Shown here piece after piece: positions 1-6,260 of a stretch of DNA of 6,815 bases (position 1 is the first letter of the stretch; every line of letters begins with the position of its first letter). A program made the position numbers and the translations under genes. The notes beneath the pieces were generated by a model. It was not told the DNA's origin. It saw only the letters and a program-made list of their open reading frames with translations, and made no database searches. Source of the stretch: an uncultured Actinomyces sp. (lineage in GTDB: Bacteria; Actinomycetota; Actinomycetes; Actinomycetales; Actinomycetaceae); contig CAJZDJ010000092.1 of the NCBI GenBank assembly GCA_915063485.1, forward strand, positions 1 to 6,815, read 5' to 3'.

Positions 1-402
1 CTTTATGAGGGCGGGCTGCGCGAAATCCTTAACTATGGACACACCTACGCCCATGCGCTTGAAAAGCTTTCAGACTTTAGCCTCAGCCACGGCCAGGCAG
101 TGTCTATTGGCTGTGTATTTGCTGCTGAAGTGGCTCGACGACGCGGCATGCTAAGTGACGCCGAAGTGGCTTTACATCGCCTGCTGCTATCTAAAGCTGG
201 CTTGCCGATCTCTCGCCCCGACAACCTTGAGGTGCTGGGCTGGCACAAGCTGCGTGAAGTGATGTCTTCTGACAAGAAGGTACGCGGTGGCAATCTACGC
301 ATGGTGCTGCTAAACGGCTTGGGTAACCCGGTAGTAGTTGATGATTTAGACCAGTCGCATCTGCGCGCAGCCCACGAGGCCTTAGCGCCGGGAAGAAAAT
401 AA
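1..402 (+). CDS. aroB: 3-dehydroquinate synthase, C-terminal part (5' end outside window)
   Basis: This is the last 133 residues of a dehydroquinate synthase, the cytoplasmic NAD- and metal-dependent enzyme that turns DAHP into 3-dehydroquinate in the second step of the shikimate pathway. The fragment opens in the conserved core: LREILNYGHT (residues 6-15 of the fragment) followed by AHALE, then SHGQAVSIG (29-37). His14 and His30 match the two family metal-ligand histidines. The motif more often reads HGEAV or HGAAV; Gln is used here. SSDKKVRGG and the following MVLLNGLG match the C-terminal helical domain. The family is about 350-370 aa, so roughly two thirds of the gene lies upstream. Its TAA stop directly abuts the ATG of the next gene, so the two are probably co-transcribed and translationally coupled. 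Family assignment is certain. Confidence 0.96.
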   Translation, partial: LYEGGLREILNYGHTYAHALEKLSDFSLSHGQAVSIGCVFAAEVARRRGMLSDAEVALHRLLLSKAGLPISRPDNLEVLGWHKLREVMSSDKKVRGGNLRMVLLNGLGNPVVVDDLDQSHLRAAHEALAPGRK

Positions 403-939
403 ATGTCTCTAACCGTACTAATTGGTCCGCCCGGAGTGGGTTGCTCGGCAGTAGCTAAAGCTTTAGCCCACCAGCTGGGCGCCAACCTAGTTGATGTGGG
501 CTGCACGGTGGCCCAGCGCCTGGGGGCTGATCCTAACTTCGCTATCGCCCAGGTAGGGGAGGAGCGCTACCGCAGCTGCGAAGCTGATGTGTTTAAGCTC
601 TCCCTGAGTGCGCCGCAAGCGGGCGCGCAGGTAGTGGCAGCAGGTTCAGGTTGGATCAACACGCCCGGCCTGGCCCAAGCCCTAGCCCAAAGTAACGCCC
701 AGGTGATCTGCCTGAGCGCCGTCGACGCTGTCTTAGCCCAACGTAACGGGCTTAATGTACCTAGATCTGCGGCTTTAGGCACTGTAAGGCGAGATTTTTT
801 ACTGGCCGCGCATGAGCGTTTAAACCAATGCCGCGCGTTAGCTAGCTTTGAGATTGACACTTCGAAAAAGCAGCCGCAGCAGGTGGCGGCAGAGATTATG
901 ACCCACCTTAAAGACGCAGACGCGCGCAAATACGCCTAA
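403..939 (+). CDS. shikimate kinase-like P-loop protein, probably catalytically degenerate
   Basis: A 178-aa protein with the length and layout of shikimate kinase (AroK), which phosphorylates shikimate with ATP. The Walker A region is GPPGVGCS (residues 8-15), with Cys14 where the ATP-binding lysine of GxxxxGK(S/T) should be. The shikimate-binding DTD is DVG (31-33), so the second Asp is Gly. GEERYR (52-57) keeps the substrate arginine (Arg57). The GGG motif is GSG (81-83). Arg114 sits at the lid, and ERLNQCR (138-144) followed by FEIDTS (149-154) matches the C-terminal ER.PLY...VDT block. It starts at the base after the aroB stop, with GGAAG (391-395) as a likely ribosome site. The frame is intact, so this is not an obvious pseudogene. 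aroK usually precedes aroB in actinobacteria, so a functional copy may lie upstream and this could be a paralogue with a binding or regulatory role. Fold assignment is fairly sure; loss of kinase activity is inferred. Confidence 0.8.
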   Translation: MSLTVLIGPPGVGCSAVAKALAHQLGANLVDVGCTVAQRLGADPNFAIAQVGEERYRSCEADVFKLSLSAPQAGAQVVAAGSGWINTPGLAQALAQSNAQVICLSAVDAVLAQRNGLNVPRSAALGTVRRDFLLAAHERLNQCRALASFEIDTSKKQPQQVAAEIMTHLKDADARKYA

Positions 940-945
940 ACGCGT

Positions 946-951
946 TAAAAT
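946..951 (+). promoter_or_regulatory. candidate -10 element for efp-nusB
   Basis: TAAAAT matches the sigma-70/SigA -10 consensus at five of six positions. It lies in the 52-nt gap before efp and would start transcription near 958, giving a leader of about 34 nt. I see no good -35 at the usual distance (CGCGCA lies there), so this rests on the -10 alone. A dedicated promoter would fit the high expression expected of EF-P. Confidence 0.35.
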
Positions 952-991
952 TGCGCCGACAAGACTTTTCCGATCAGTTAAGGACAGCTTC

Positions 992-1555
992 GTGGCAACC
1001 ACTAATGACCTAAAGAACGGCCTGGTACTCAACCTTGAGGGCCAGCTCTGGCAGGTAGTAGAGTTCCAGCACGTCAAGCCGGGTAAGGGTCCTGCTTTCG
1101 TACGTACCAAGCTCAAGAACGTGCTCTCTGGCAAGACCGTAGACAAGACTTTCAACGCCGGCCTCAAGGTTGACACTGCCACTGTGGACCGTCGTGACAT
1201 GCAGTACCTGTACAAGGACGGCGAAGACTTCGTCTTCATGGATGTAAAGACCTACGACCAGGTTTTCGTACCTGAAAACGTAGTTGGCGACGCCGCTACC
1301 TTCCTGCTGGAAAACCAGGAAGTAATCGTGGCCTTCCACGAGGACGCCCCGCTGTTCGTAGAAATGCCTGCCTCCGTAGTGTTGACCATTTCCCACACTG
1401 AGCCGGGCCTGCAGGGTGACCGCTCCAGCGCCGGCACCAAGCCCGCCACCGTTGAGACCGGCGCCGAGATTCAGGTGCCGCTGTTCCTCAACACCGGTGA
1501 CCGCGTCAAGGTAGACACCCGCAGCGGTTCCTACATTTCCCGCGTGAACGACTGA
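992..1555 (+). CDS. efp: translation elongation factor P
   Basis: A 187-aa EF-P, the full family length. It binds between the ribosomal P and E sites and relieves stalling at polyproline stretches. The N-terminal KOW-like domain contains [17 protein letters not shown], with Lys32 at the tip of the beta3-beta4 loop. The middle OB domain includes [18 protein letters not shown]. The C-terminal OB domain ends with the signature around 163-183 ([19 protein letters not shown]). The loop is PGKGP, the proline-flanked form described for an actinobacterial EF-P subfamily whose lysine works unmodified; that applies here by family knowledge. The start is GTG, set by AAGGA at 980-984 with 7-nt spacing. 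Codon choice is strongly biased: every lysine codon I read is AAG and C-ending codons dominate, unlike the neighbours, which fits high expression. nusB overlaps its stop by one base (TGATG). Confidence 0.98.
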   Translation: MATTNDLKNGLVLNLEGQLWQVVEFQHVKPGKGPAFVRTKLKNVLSGKTVDKTFNAGLKVDTATVDRRDMQYLYKDGEDFVFMDVKTYDQVFVPENVVGDAATFLLENQEVIVAFHEDAPLFVEMPASVVLTISHTEPGLQGDRSSAGTKPATVETGAEIQVPLFLNTGDRVKVDTRSGSYISRVND

Positions 1556-2022
1556 TGAGCGAGCAGCGCGTAACTAAGCACAAGGTTACGGCCCGCACCA
1601 AGGCACGGCGTCGGGCTGTGGAAGTGCTTTATGAAGCTGACCAGCGCGGCGAGCTAAACGGCCCTAAAGCTGGCCAGGCTTTGGAGGCACTAGCCAATGA
1701 GCGCGCGGTTAACTCAGCCAACCACACCGTAGCCCCCGAATACGCCCGCCTGGCACTTAAGGGAGTGGCGCAGCATCTGCGTGATATCGACCAGATCCTG
1801 CAGACCTACACCCAAGAGTGGTCTTTGGAACGTATGCCGGCGGTAGACCGCGCTATTGCCCGCTTGAGCGTATGGGAGATCGTTTATAACGACGAGGTAG
1901 ATCCGCCCGTTTCAGTTGATGAGGCCATGACTTTGGCGCGCATGCTGTCAACGGATGAATCACCGCGTTTCTTGAACGGATTGCTAGGTCGCATCGCCGA
2001 TCTTGCACCTACGCTCAAATAA
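1555..2022 (+). CDS. nusB: transcription antitermination factor NusB
   Basis: A 155-aa all-helical NusB. With NusE (ribosomal protein S10) it binds boxA RNA and keeps RNA polymerase processive through rRNA operons; it is also needed for rRNA maturation. Visible family blocks are the basic N-terminal ARTKARRRAVEVLYEAD (residues 13-29), the WSLERMPAVDRAIARL core (89-104), WEIVYNDEVDPPVSVDEA (107-124), and the STDESPRFLNGLLGRIA signature near the end (132-148). The first 12 residues are a basic extension rich in Lys and Arg, as in other actinobacterial copies. Its ATG shares a base with the efp stop and no good Shine-Dalgarno precedes it, so it is probably translated by coupling to efp. The efp-nusB pairing is widespread in bacteria. 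Confidence 0.97.
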   Translation: MSEQRVTKHKVTARTKARRRAVEVLYEADQRGELNGPKAGQALEALANERAVNSANHTVAPEYARLALKGVAQHLRDIDQILQTYTQEWSLERMPAVDRAIARLSVWEIVYNDEVDPPVSVDEAMTLARMLSTDESPRFLNGLLGRIADLAPTLK

Positions 2023-2082
2023 AAGCACATTAAAAGGCCCCTACCTGCACTAAGTGGCAGGCGTGCGCTAAATCATCTGCTG

Positions 2083-2114
2083 TTGTGCCCATCGCTCGTT
2101 AGCGGTGGGCACAA
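2083..2114 (+). terminator. 14-bp hairpin after nusB, possible terminator
   Basis: Arms 2083-2096 and 2101-2114 pair over 14 bp with one G-U wobble (2092/2105) around a CGTT loop. The hairpin is strong, but what follows (TTGCATGTTATCG) is not U-rich. It would have to act as a U-tract-poor terminator, a 3'-end stabiliser or a pausing site. It separates efp-nusB from the pyrimidine genes, and its 3' arm overlaps the likely pyrR -35 region. Confidence 0.5.
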
Positions 2115-2128
2115 TTGCATGTTATCGT
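2099..2128 (+). promoter_or_regulatory. candidate pyrR promoter with extended -10
   Basis: TG-T-TATCGT (2120-2128) looks like an extended -10: TATCGT matches TATAAT at four of six positions and TG is correctly placed. A weak -35-like TTAGCG lies at 2099-2104, 18 nt upstream. Transcription would begin near 2135, giving a leader of about 58 nt that contains the whole PyrR-binding loop. The site is judged on pattern and position only. Confidence 0.3.
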
Positions 2129-2146
2129 CTTAAGCGAACTAAACCA

Positions 2147-2182
2147 TCCTTTAAATTCCGTCCCGAGAGGCGGGGAAGGAGG
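2147..2182 (+). promoter_or_regulatory. PyrR RNA-binding loop overlapping the pyrR ribosome binding site
   Basis: The transcript reads UCCUUUAAAUUCCG, then UCCCGAGAGG, then CGGGGAAGGAGG. This closely matches the PyrR-binding consensus (UCC..GAGAGG flanked by a short stem). CCG (2158-2160) pairs with CGG (2171-2173) and CC with GG (2162-2163, 2169-2170), closing a CGAGA loop. An outer helix can form between UCCUUU (2147-2152) and GAAGGA (2175-2180), which would bury the Shine-Dalgarno AAGGAGG (2176-2182). In mycobacteria PyrR is known to repress translation through such a site when UMP or UTP is high. There is no intrinsic terminator between the loop and pyrR, so translational control is more likely than Bacillus-type attenuation. 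Confidence 0.85.
2176..2182 (+). promoter_or_regulatory. Shine-Dalgarno that sets the pyrR start
   Basis: AAGGAGG is a full-strength ribosome binding site lying 10 nt before GTG 2193. It decides the pyrR start in favour of 2193 over an in-frame TTG at 2115, which sits at the foot of a hairpin and has no ribosome site. Confidence 0.85.
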
Positions 2183-2192
2183 GCCGCTTATC

Positions 2193-2774
2193 GTGGCCGA
2201 AAGTTTATCCACCGGTAAACAGGTGCTATCAGCTTCTGATATCACCCGTTGCCTAACTCGAATTGCACACGAAATCCTTGAGCGCAATGGTGACCTTGAG
2301 GACGTGGTGCTACTAGGGATCCCCTCCGCAGGTGCGCCGCTAGCCCAACGTCTAGCTGATGCGCTCTATGAAGTACAAAGCCAAAACCCTGACGTGATTA
2401 GCCCGCGCCGGGTCCAGGCAGGCACCCTAGACATCACCATGTACCGCGATGACCTGGGTCGTCACCCGATTCGCGTGCCCGCACCTACCCGCATCCCGCA
2501 GGGCAGGGTAGAGGGACGCACCATCATTTTGGTTGACGACGTGCTCTACTCTGGTCGTTCCATCCGTGCCGCCCTGGATGCGCTAAGCGCTATTGGTCGC
2601 GCTGAGCGAGTTCAGCTAGCGGTGTTGATCGACCGTGGACACCGGCAGCTACCGATTCGGGCTGACTATGTCGGCAAGAATCTTCCGACCCATAAGGATG
2701 AGACCGTGGTGGTCTCACTGACCGAACTCGGCGCAGCTGCAGACAGCGCTGAACTACGCCCCACCCGGGCTTAG
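2193..2774 (+). CDS. pyrR: bifunctional PyrR: pyrimidine operon regulator / uracil phosphoribosyltransferase
   Basis: A 193-aa PyrR from GTG 2193. PyrR binds UMP/UTP and then a loop in pyr mRNA to lower expression; many members also make UMP from uracil and PRPP. The fold is type I phosphoribosyltransferase. Residues 10-27 carry QVLSASDITR and LTRIAHE. The PRPP loop is ILVDDVLYSGRS (112-123). DITMYRDDL (80-88), DRGHRQLPIRADYVGKNLP (147-165) and the C-terminal V.L.E are all standard. At 44-47 the PPi-binding loop reads PSAG where the best-known members have TRG. Loss of that Arg could weaken the transferase activity, though variation is seen in actinobacteria. A longer reading from TTG 2115 would translate through the PyrR-binding loop and is unlikely. 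Its mRNA carries that loop over its own ribosome site, so autoregulation is expected. pyrB follows after 15 nt. Confidence 0.95.
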   Translation: MAESLSTGKQVLSASDITRCLTRIAHEILERNGDLEDVVLLGIPSAGAPLAQRLADALYEVQSQNPDVISPRRVQAGTLDITMYRDDLGRHPIRVPAPTRIPQGRVEGRTIILVDDVLYSGRSIRAALDALSAIGRAERVQLAVLIDRGHRQLPIRADYVGKNLPTHKDETVVVSLTELGAAADSAELRPTRA

Positions 2775-2789
2775 AGATAAGGATTCAAT

Positions 2790-3779
2790 GTGAAGCACCT
2801 ACTTAGCGCCAAAGACCTAAGCCACGCTGAGGCTGTTGCGCTGCTAGACACCGCTGAGGCCATGGCCGCCACCCAGTCACGTGCAGTTAAGAAACTGCCG
2901 ACTTTGCGCGGTAAAACTGTGGTCAACATGTTCTTTGAGGACTCTACTCGTACTCGACTGTCCTTCGAAGCTGCGGCTAAGCGCCTAAGCGCTGACGTAA
3001 TTAACTTCTCCGGTAAAGGTTCGTCTCTCTCTAAGGGCGAATCGCTTAAAGACACCGCCCAAACTTTGCAGGCTATGGGGGCCGACGCCGTGGTGGTACG
3101 CCACAGCGCTTGCGGCGCCGCCCACCTGCTGGCCCACGCCGGCTGGATTGACGTGCCCGTACTGAACGCCGGTGACGGCACCCACCAGCACCCCACTCAG
3201 GCCCTGCTGGATGCTATGACCCTGCGCCGCTGGTACAACAGCGCCACCCACAGTGGTGACGACGGCGCTCCAGCCGCTCCCGGTAGCGACCTCGACGGCG
3301 CCAAGCTAGTGATCGTTGGCGACGTACTGCACTCACGTGTGGCCCGCTCTAATGTTGACCTAGCTACCACCTTAGGCGCCCAGGTAACCCTGGTGGCCCC
3401 ACCCACCCTACTGCCGATTGGTATGGAGGACTGGCCCTGCCAGGTGAGCTACAACCTAGACGAAACCATTGCTGAAGTACAGCCTGACGCCATCATGATG
3501 CTGCGCGTACAGCGCGAGCGCATGAGTGCTGCCGGTGGTGGTTTCTTCCCCAGCCCCCAGGAGTACTCGCGCCAATACGGGCTAGATGCAACCCGACGCG
3601 CTGCCCTACCTGAGCACGCCATCATCATGCACCCCGGACCTATGAACCGTGGTCTAGAAATTACTGCTAAGGCAGCAGACGACCCGCGCGCCCGCGTGGT
3701 TGAACAAGTGGCCAACGGTGTATCCGTACGTATGGCCTGCCTCTACCTACTCCTGGCTGATGAAGGGAACCAACTGTGA
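2790..3779 (+). CDS. pyrB: aspartate carbamoyltransferase catalytic subunit
   Basis: A 329-aa ATCase catalytic chain, which joins carbamoyl phosphate and aspartate to N-carbamoyl-aspartate, the committed step of UMP synthesis. The carbamoyl-phosphate domain holds [13 protein letters not shown] (48-60, with STRTR at 52-56), [11 protein letters not shown] (79-89, the loop that reaches the neighbouring subunit's active site) and HPTQ (133-136). The aspartate domain holds [12 protein letters not shown] (177-188), LRVQRERM (238-245) and MHPGPMNRG (280-288). Residues about 151-168 are a Gly/Ala/Asp/Pro-rich stretch at the domain junction that looks longer than in common homologues. No pyrI regulatory subunit is present, as usual for actinobacteria. 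The start is GTG 2790, with AAGGA at 2779-2783 and 6-nt spacing. An ATG overlaps it at 2788 but is followed at once by TGA. The pyrC start overlaps its stop by four bases. Confidence 0.97.
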   Translation: MKHLLSAKDLSHAEAVALLDTAEAMAATQSRAVKKLPTLRGKTVVNMFFEDSTRTRLSFEAAAKRLSADVINFSGKGSSLSKGESLKDTAQTLQAMGADAVVVRHSACGAAHLLAHAGWIDVPVLNAGDGTHQHPTQALLDAMTLRRWYNSATHSGDDGAPAAPGSDLDGAKLVIVGDVLHSRVARSNVDLATTLGAQVTLVAPPTLLPIGMEDWPCQVSYNLDETIAEVQPDAIMMLRVQRERMSAAGGGFFPSPQEYSRQYGLDATRRAALPEHAIIMHPGPMNRGLEITAKAADDPRARVVEQVANGVSVRMACLYLLLADEGNQL

Positions 3780-5092
3780 GCGCGCATCTACTTAAGGGAA
3801 TTCGCCCCTACAACGAAGAAGCTACCGATCTACTGATCGTAGACGGAGTAATTGCTGCTCTAGGGGCCGAGGCTGCCCAGCAGGCCGCGAACTACTCTGA
3901 TCTAAAAGAACACGATTTCACTGGGCTAGTGGCCCTGCCTGGTCTGGTAGATATCCACACCCACCTGCGTGAGCCTGGCCGTGAAGACTCTGAAACGGTC
4001 TACTCAGGTACTCGCGCCGCTGCTGCCGGTGGTTACACCGCTGTCTTCGCCATGGCTAACACCACCCCGGTCGCAGACAACGCCGGTGTAGTTGAGCAGG
4101 TACTTAACCTGGGGCGCCAGGCTGGCTGGGTTGATGTACACCCGGTAGGTGCGGTTTCGGCTGGGCTGGAAGGCAAGCACCTATCTGAGATGGGCGCCAT
4201 GGCTGCCTCCAAGGCCCGCGTGCGCGTGTTCTCTGATGATGGTAAGTGCGTTTCCGACCCTATGCTGATGCGTCGCGCCCTGGAGTATGTAAAGGCTTTT
4301 GACGGCGTCATTGCCCAGCACTCTCAGGACCCGCGCCTAACCGAAAACTCGCAGATGCACGAGGGTAAGGTTTCCGCTGAGCTGGGCCTACGTGGCTGGC
4401 CGGCGGTAGCTGAAGAATCCATCATTGCCCGTGACGTGCTGCTAACCGAGCACGTAGGTTCGCGCCTGCATGTTTGCCACCTAAGCACGGCTGGCTCGGT
4501 GGAGATTGTGCGCCTGGCTAAGGCCCGTGGCATTAATGTCACCGCTGAGGTCACCCCGCACCACCTGCTGCTAACCGATGAGTTGGCGCGCACCTACTCG
4601 CCGCTATACAAGGTGAACCCGCCGCTGCGCACCCAGGCGGATGTGGAGGCTGTACGTGAGGCTCTAGCCGACGGCACCATTGACGTGGTTGGTACTGACC
4701 ACGCGCCGCACCCGGTTGAGGACAAGGACTGCGAGTGGCAGGCCGGTGCTTTCGGTATGACCGGTTTGGAAACCGCCCTGAGCGTGGTTATCGAAACCAT
4801 GGTCAAGACCGGCAAACTCGACTGGCGCGGAGTTGCTCGCGTCATGTCCCAGACTCCGGCTCGCATTGGCCGCCTAGAGGATCAAGGTGGTGACATCGCC
4901 GTAGGCCAGCAGGCCAACCTGGCGATTATCGACCCCAACGTAACTCGCGTGGTGGACGGCGCCAGCCAGCTCACCGCCTCAGACAACACTCCCTACGCCG
5001 GCATGGAACTACCCGGCCAGGTAATTGCCACCTTCTTGCACGGTGCTCCCACTGTGTTGGGTGGAGTTCCGGTGCCGGTTAGCGAACGCTGA
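3776..5092 (+). CDS. pyrC: dihydroorotase, type I
   Basis: A 438-aa amidohydrolase that cyclises N-carbamoyl-aspartate to dihydroorotate, the third step of UMP synthesis. Length and motifs match the type I (class with about 430 aa) dihydroorotases. The zinc site is visible: HTH at 61-63 in [13 protein letters not shown], Asp154 in FSDDG (where type I bacterial enzymes use Asp rather than a carboxylated Lys), His182, His235 and catalytic Asp308 in GTDHAPH (306-312). Substrate residues Arg65, Asn95 (AMANTTP) and Asn281 (NPPLR) are present. The start is GTG inside the pyrB stop (GTGA overlap), with AAGGGA at 3763-3768, so it is coupled to pyrB. In the family's best-studied members the enzyme packs with ATCase; that is possible here but not shown. 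A strong terminator follows, and no carA or carB comes after it. Confidence 0.97.
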   Translation: MSAHLLKGIRPYNEEATDLLIVDGVIAALGAEAAQQAANYSDLKEHDFTGLVALPGLVDIHTHLREPGREDSETVYSGTRAAAAGGYTAVFAMANTTPVADNAGVVEQVLNLGRQAGWVDVHPVGAVSAGLEGKHLSEMGAMAASKARVRVFSDDGKCVSDPMLMRRALEYVKAFDGVIAQHSQDPRLTENSQMHEGKVSAELGLRGWPAVAEESIIARDVLLTEHVGSRLHVCHLSTAGSVEIVRLAKARGINVTAEVTPHHLLLTDELARTYSPLYKVNPPLRTQADVEAVREALADGTIDVVGTDHAPHPVEDKDCEWQAGAFGMTGLETALSVVIETMVKTGKLDWRGVARVMSQTPARIGRLEDQGGDIAVGQQANLAIIDPNVTRVVDGASQLTASDNTPYAGMELPGQVIATFLHGAPTVLGGVPVPVSER

Positions 5093-5104
5093 ACGGTTTA
5101 ACAG

Positions 5105-5150
5105 TTAAGGGGGTGGGTAGGCGCAAGTCTCCCACCCCCTTAATTCATCT
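5105..5150 (+). terminator. hairpin terminator after pyrC
   Basis: Arms 5105-5117 and 5131-5143 are perfectly complementary over 13 bp (TTAAGGGGGTGGG and its complement). The stem continues as AGGC/GTCT closed by a GCAA tetraloop. A weakly U-rich tail (TTCATCTT) follows. Because the arms end in TTAA, it may work in both directions. It would end the pyrR-pyrB-pyrC transcript before pyrF. Confidence 0.8.
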
Positions 5151-5188
5151 TAAAAAGCATTTGCAAGCTTGTATTGAAGGGAAATTAA

Positions 5189-6052
5189 GTGGCTAAACGC
5201 GAGAAAGAATTTGGACTTGAACTATCCCAGGCCATGGCTGAAAAAGGCCCGCTATGCGTGGGTATTGACCCGCACCCAGCCCTGCTAAATGCCTGGGGAC
5301 TTAGCGACGACGCCGTCGGGCTGCGTGAGTTTTCACTACGCGTAGTAGAGGCTATGGCCGGGCAGGTAGCCGCCGTCAAACCGCAGTCAGCATTTTTTGA
5401 GCGTCACGGTTCAAAAGGTATTGCCGTGCTAGAGCAGACTCTTGAGGCGCTACGTCAGGCTGGCCTGCTGTCAATTTTGGATGTTAAACGCGGCGATATT
5501 GGCTCCACTATGGCTGGCTACGCCCAGGCCTATCTAAGCGATGAATCCTCACTGGCCGCTGATGCCATCACGCTCTCGCCCTATCTGGGTTTTGGCTCGC
5601 TATCTGCCGCAATTGAACTAGCCCAGCAAAACAACCGAGGCGTGTTTGTGCTAGACCTAACCTCCAACCCGGAAGGTGCCAGTGTGCAGCATGCTCGCGG
5701 CGCTGACGGGGTGGCTGTGGCCGCAAACATTTGCCAGGGTGTTGCGCAGGCTAACAAAGCTGCCATTGACGCGGGTCAACTTGGTAGTATTGGCATGGTG
5801 GTGGGGGCTACGGTTGGCGACGCTGTCGCTAACCTGGGTCTTGATCTAGCCGCAAGCGGCGGGCCGCTACTCGCCCCGGGTGTAGGTGCCCAAGGGGCCG
5901 GGGCGCCGGAGCTTGAACAAGTATTTGCAAACGCCCGTCCGCAGGTACTGGCATCCACCTCCCGAGGAGTACTTAAAGCCGGACCGAAGGTGGATGAACT
6001 GCGCAAAGCTGCAAGATCAGCCTGTGAAACAGTTATAAACGCGCTACAGTGA
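5189..6052 (+). CDS. pyrF: orotidine 5'-phosphate decarboxylase, type 2
   Basis: A 287-aa OMP decarboxylase, which converts OMP to UMP in the last de novo step. The length and motifs place it in the larger type 2 subfamily found in actinobacteria. CVGIDPHP (23-30) carries the first Asp. VKPQSAFFE (63-71) gives Lys64. The catalytic LDVKRGDIGSTM (97-108) holds the Asp98-Lys100-Asp103 triad, followed by GYAQAYL and SPYLGFGS (130-137). GVGAQGA (231-237) and STSRG (256-260) form the phosphate-binding end of the barrel. The start is GTG, with GAAGGG just upstream (AAGGG at 5177-5181, 7-nt spacing). It is separated from pyrC by 96 nt containing a strong terminator. No PyrR loop is visible upstream, so its control may differ from pyrRBC. 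I could not identify a convincing promoter in the short leader. Confidence 0.96.
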   Translation: MAKREKEFGLELSQAMAEKGPLCVGIDPHPALLNAWGLSDDAVGLREFSLRVVEAMAGQVAAVKPQSAFFERHGSKGIAVLEQTLEALRQAGLLSILDVKRGDIGSTMAGYAQAYLSDESSLAADAITLSPYLGFGSLSAAIELAQQNNRGVFVLDLTSNPEGASVQHARGADGVAVAANICQGVAQANKAAIDAGQLGSIGMVVGATVGDAVANLGLDLAASGGPLLAPGVGAQGAGAPELEQVFANARPQVLASTSRGVLKAGPKVDELRKAARSACETVINALQ

Positions 6053-6060
6053 ATGTTAAC

Positions 6061-6097
6061 TTCGGCACATTTTAGTTTTCTAAAAAATCGCGCCGAA
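6061..6097 (+). terminator. two-part hairpin after pyrF, possible terminator
   Basis: TTCGGC (6061-6066) pairs with GCCGAA (6092-6097), and inside it TTTTAG (6070-6075) pairs with CTAAAA (6080-6085) around a TTTT loop. An internal loop separates the two helices. It begins 8 nt after the pyrF stop, a normal place for a terminator, but lacks a U-tract after it. Confidence 0.45.
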
Positions 6098-6161
6098 AAT
6101 CACTAACACCACTGATAGCGCCGGTTTTGCTAGCTTTTACGCCACTGAGGTAGTGCCAATG

Positions 6162-6217
6162 ACCTGCGCAAATAGGTTTACCTGCGCAGTTATAACCTTT
6201 ACCGCATTTGCCCAGGT
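6162..6217 (+). repeat. three copies of an ACCTGSGCA motif, possible operator
   Basis: ACCTGCGCAAAT (6162-6173) and ACCTGCGCAGTT (6180-6191) are direct repeats 18 bp apart. ATTTGCCCAGGT (6206-6217) is the same motif inverted, with 11 of 12 bases matching the first copy. The second copy contains a perfect 8-bp palindrome, CTGCGCAG (6182-6189). They flank and overlap the candidate mihF promoter, where a regulator would bind. The regulator is unknown. Confidence 0.5.
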
Positions 6218-6226
6218 AGATACACT
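6198..6226 (+). promoter_or_regulatory. candidate mihF promoter
   Basis: TTTACC (6198-6203) and TACACT (6221-6226) each match the SigA -35 and -10 consensus at four of six positions and are exactly 17 nt apart. Transcription would begin near 6233, giving a leader of about 88 nt that includes the inverted repeat at 6261-6303. This is a pattern match only. Confidence 0.35.
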
Positions 6227-6260
6227 TTTACGGGGAGACGCGGCGCCAAATCAGGTGCAA

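Noticed and set aside
403..939. Kinase-like gene as a frameshifted pseudogene or sequencing artefact
   Set aside because: The frame is intact for a full family length, and conserved blocks remain in order. The missing lysine and aspartate are substitutions within an otherwise well-aligned protein.
838..1239. Long open frame on the minus strand across the efp 5' half
   Set aside because: It lies opposite the well-supported efp and the end of the kinase-like gene, has no recognisable motifs, and is explained by the codon bias of the + strand gene. The other minus-strand frames are similar shadows.
2044..2061. Small hairpin CCTGCAC/GTGGCAGG after nusB
   Set aside because: Only 7 bp with a bulge and a 3-nt loop, and no U-tract. 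The 14-bp hairpin just downstream is a much better candidate.
2115..2192. Upstream in-frame TTG start giving pyrR 26 more residues
   Set aside because: The TTG lies at the foot of a 14-bp hairpin without a ribosome site, the extra residues do not resemble PyrR, and they would be encoded by the PyrR-binding loop. AAGGAGG before GTG 2193 is a far better start.
5144..5188. Promoter for pyrF in the AT-rich stretch after the pyrC terminator
   Set aside because: TAAAAA and TATTGA are present, but neither pairs with a -35 at a suitable distance, and TATTGA is too close to the Shine-Dalgarno. No specific box can be supported.
6053..6106. 17-codon ORF starting directly after the pyrF stop (TGAATG)
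   Set aside because: It has no clear ribosome site of its own, no recognisable features, and is mostly the hairpin after pyrF. It is probably chance.
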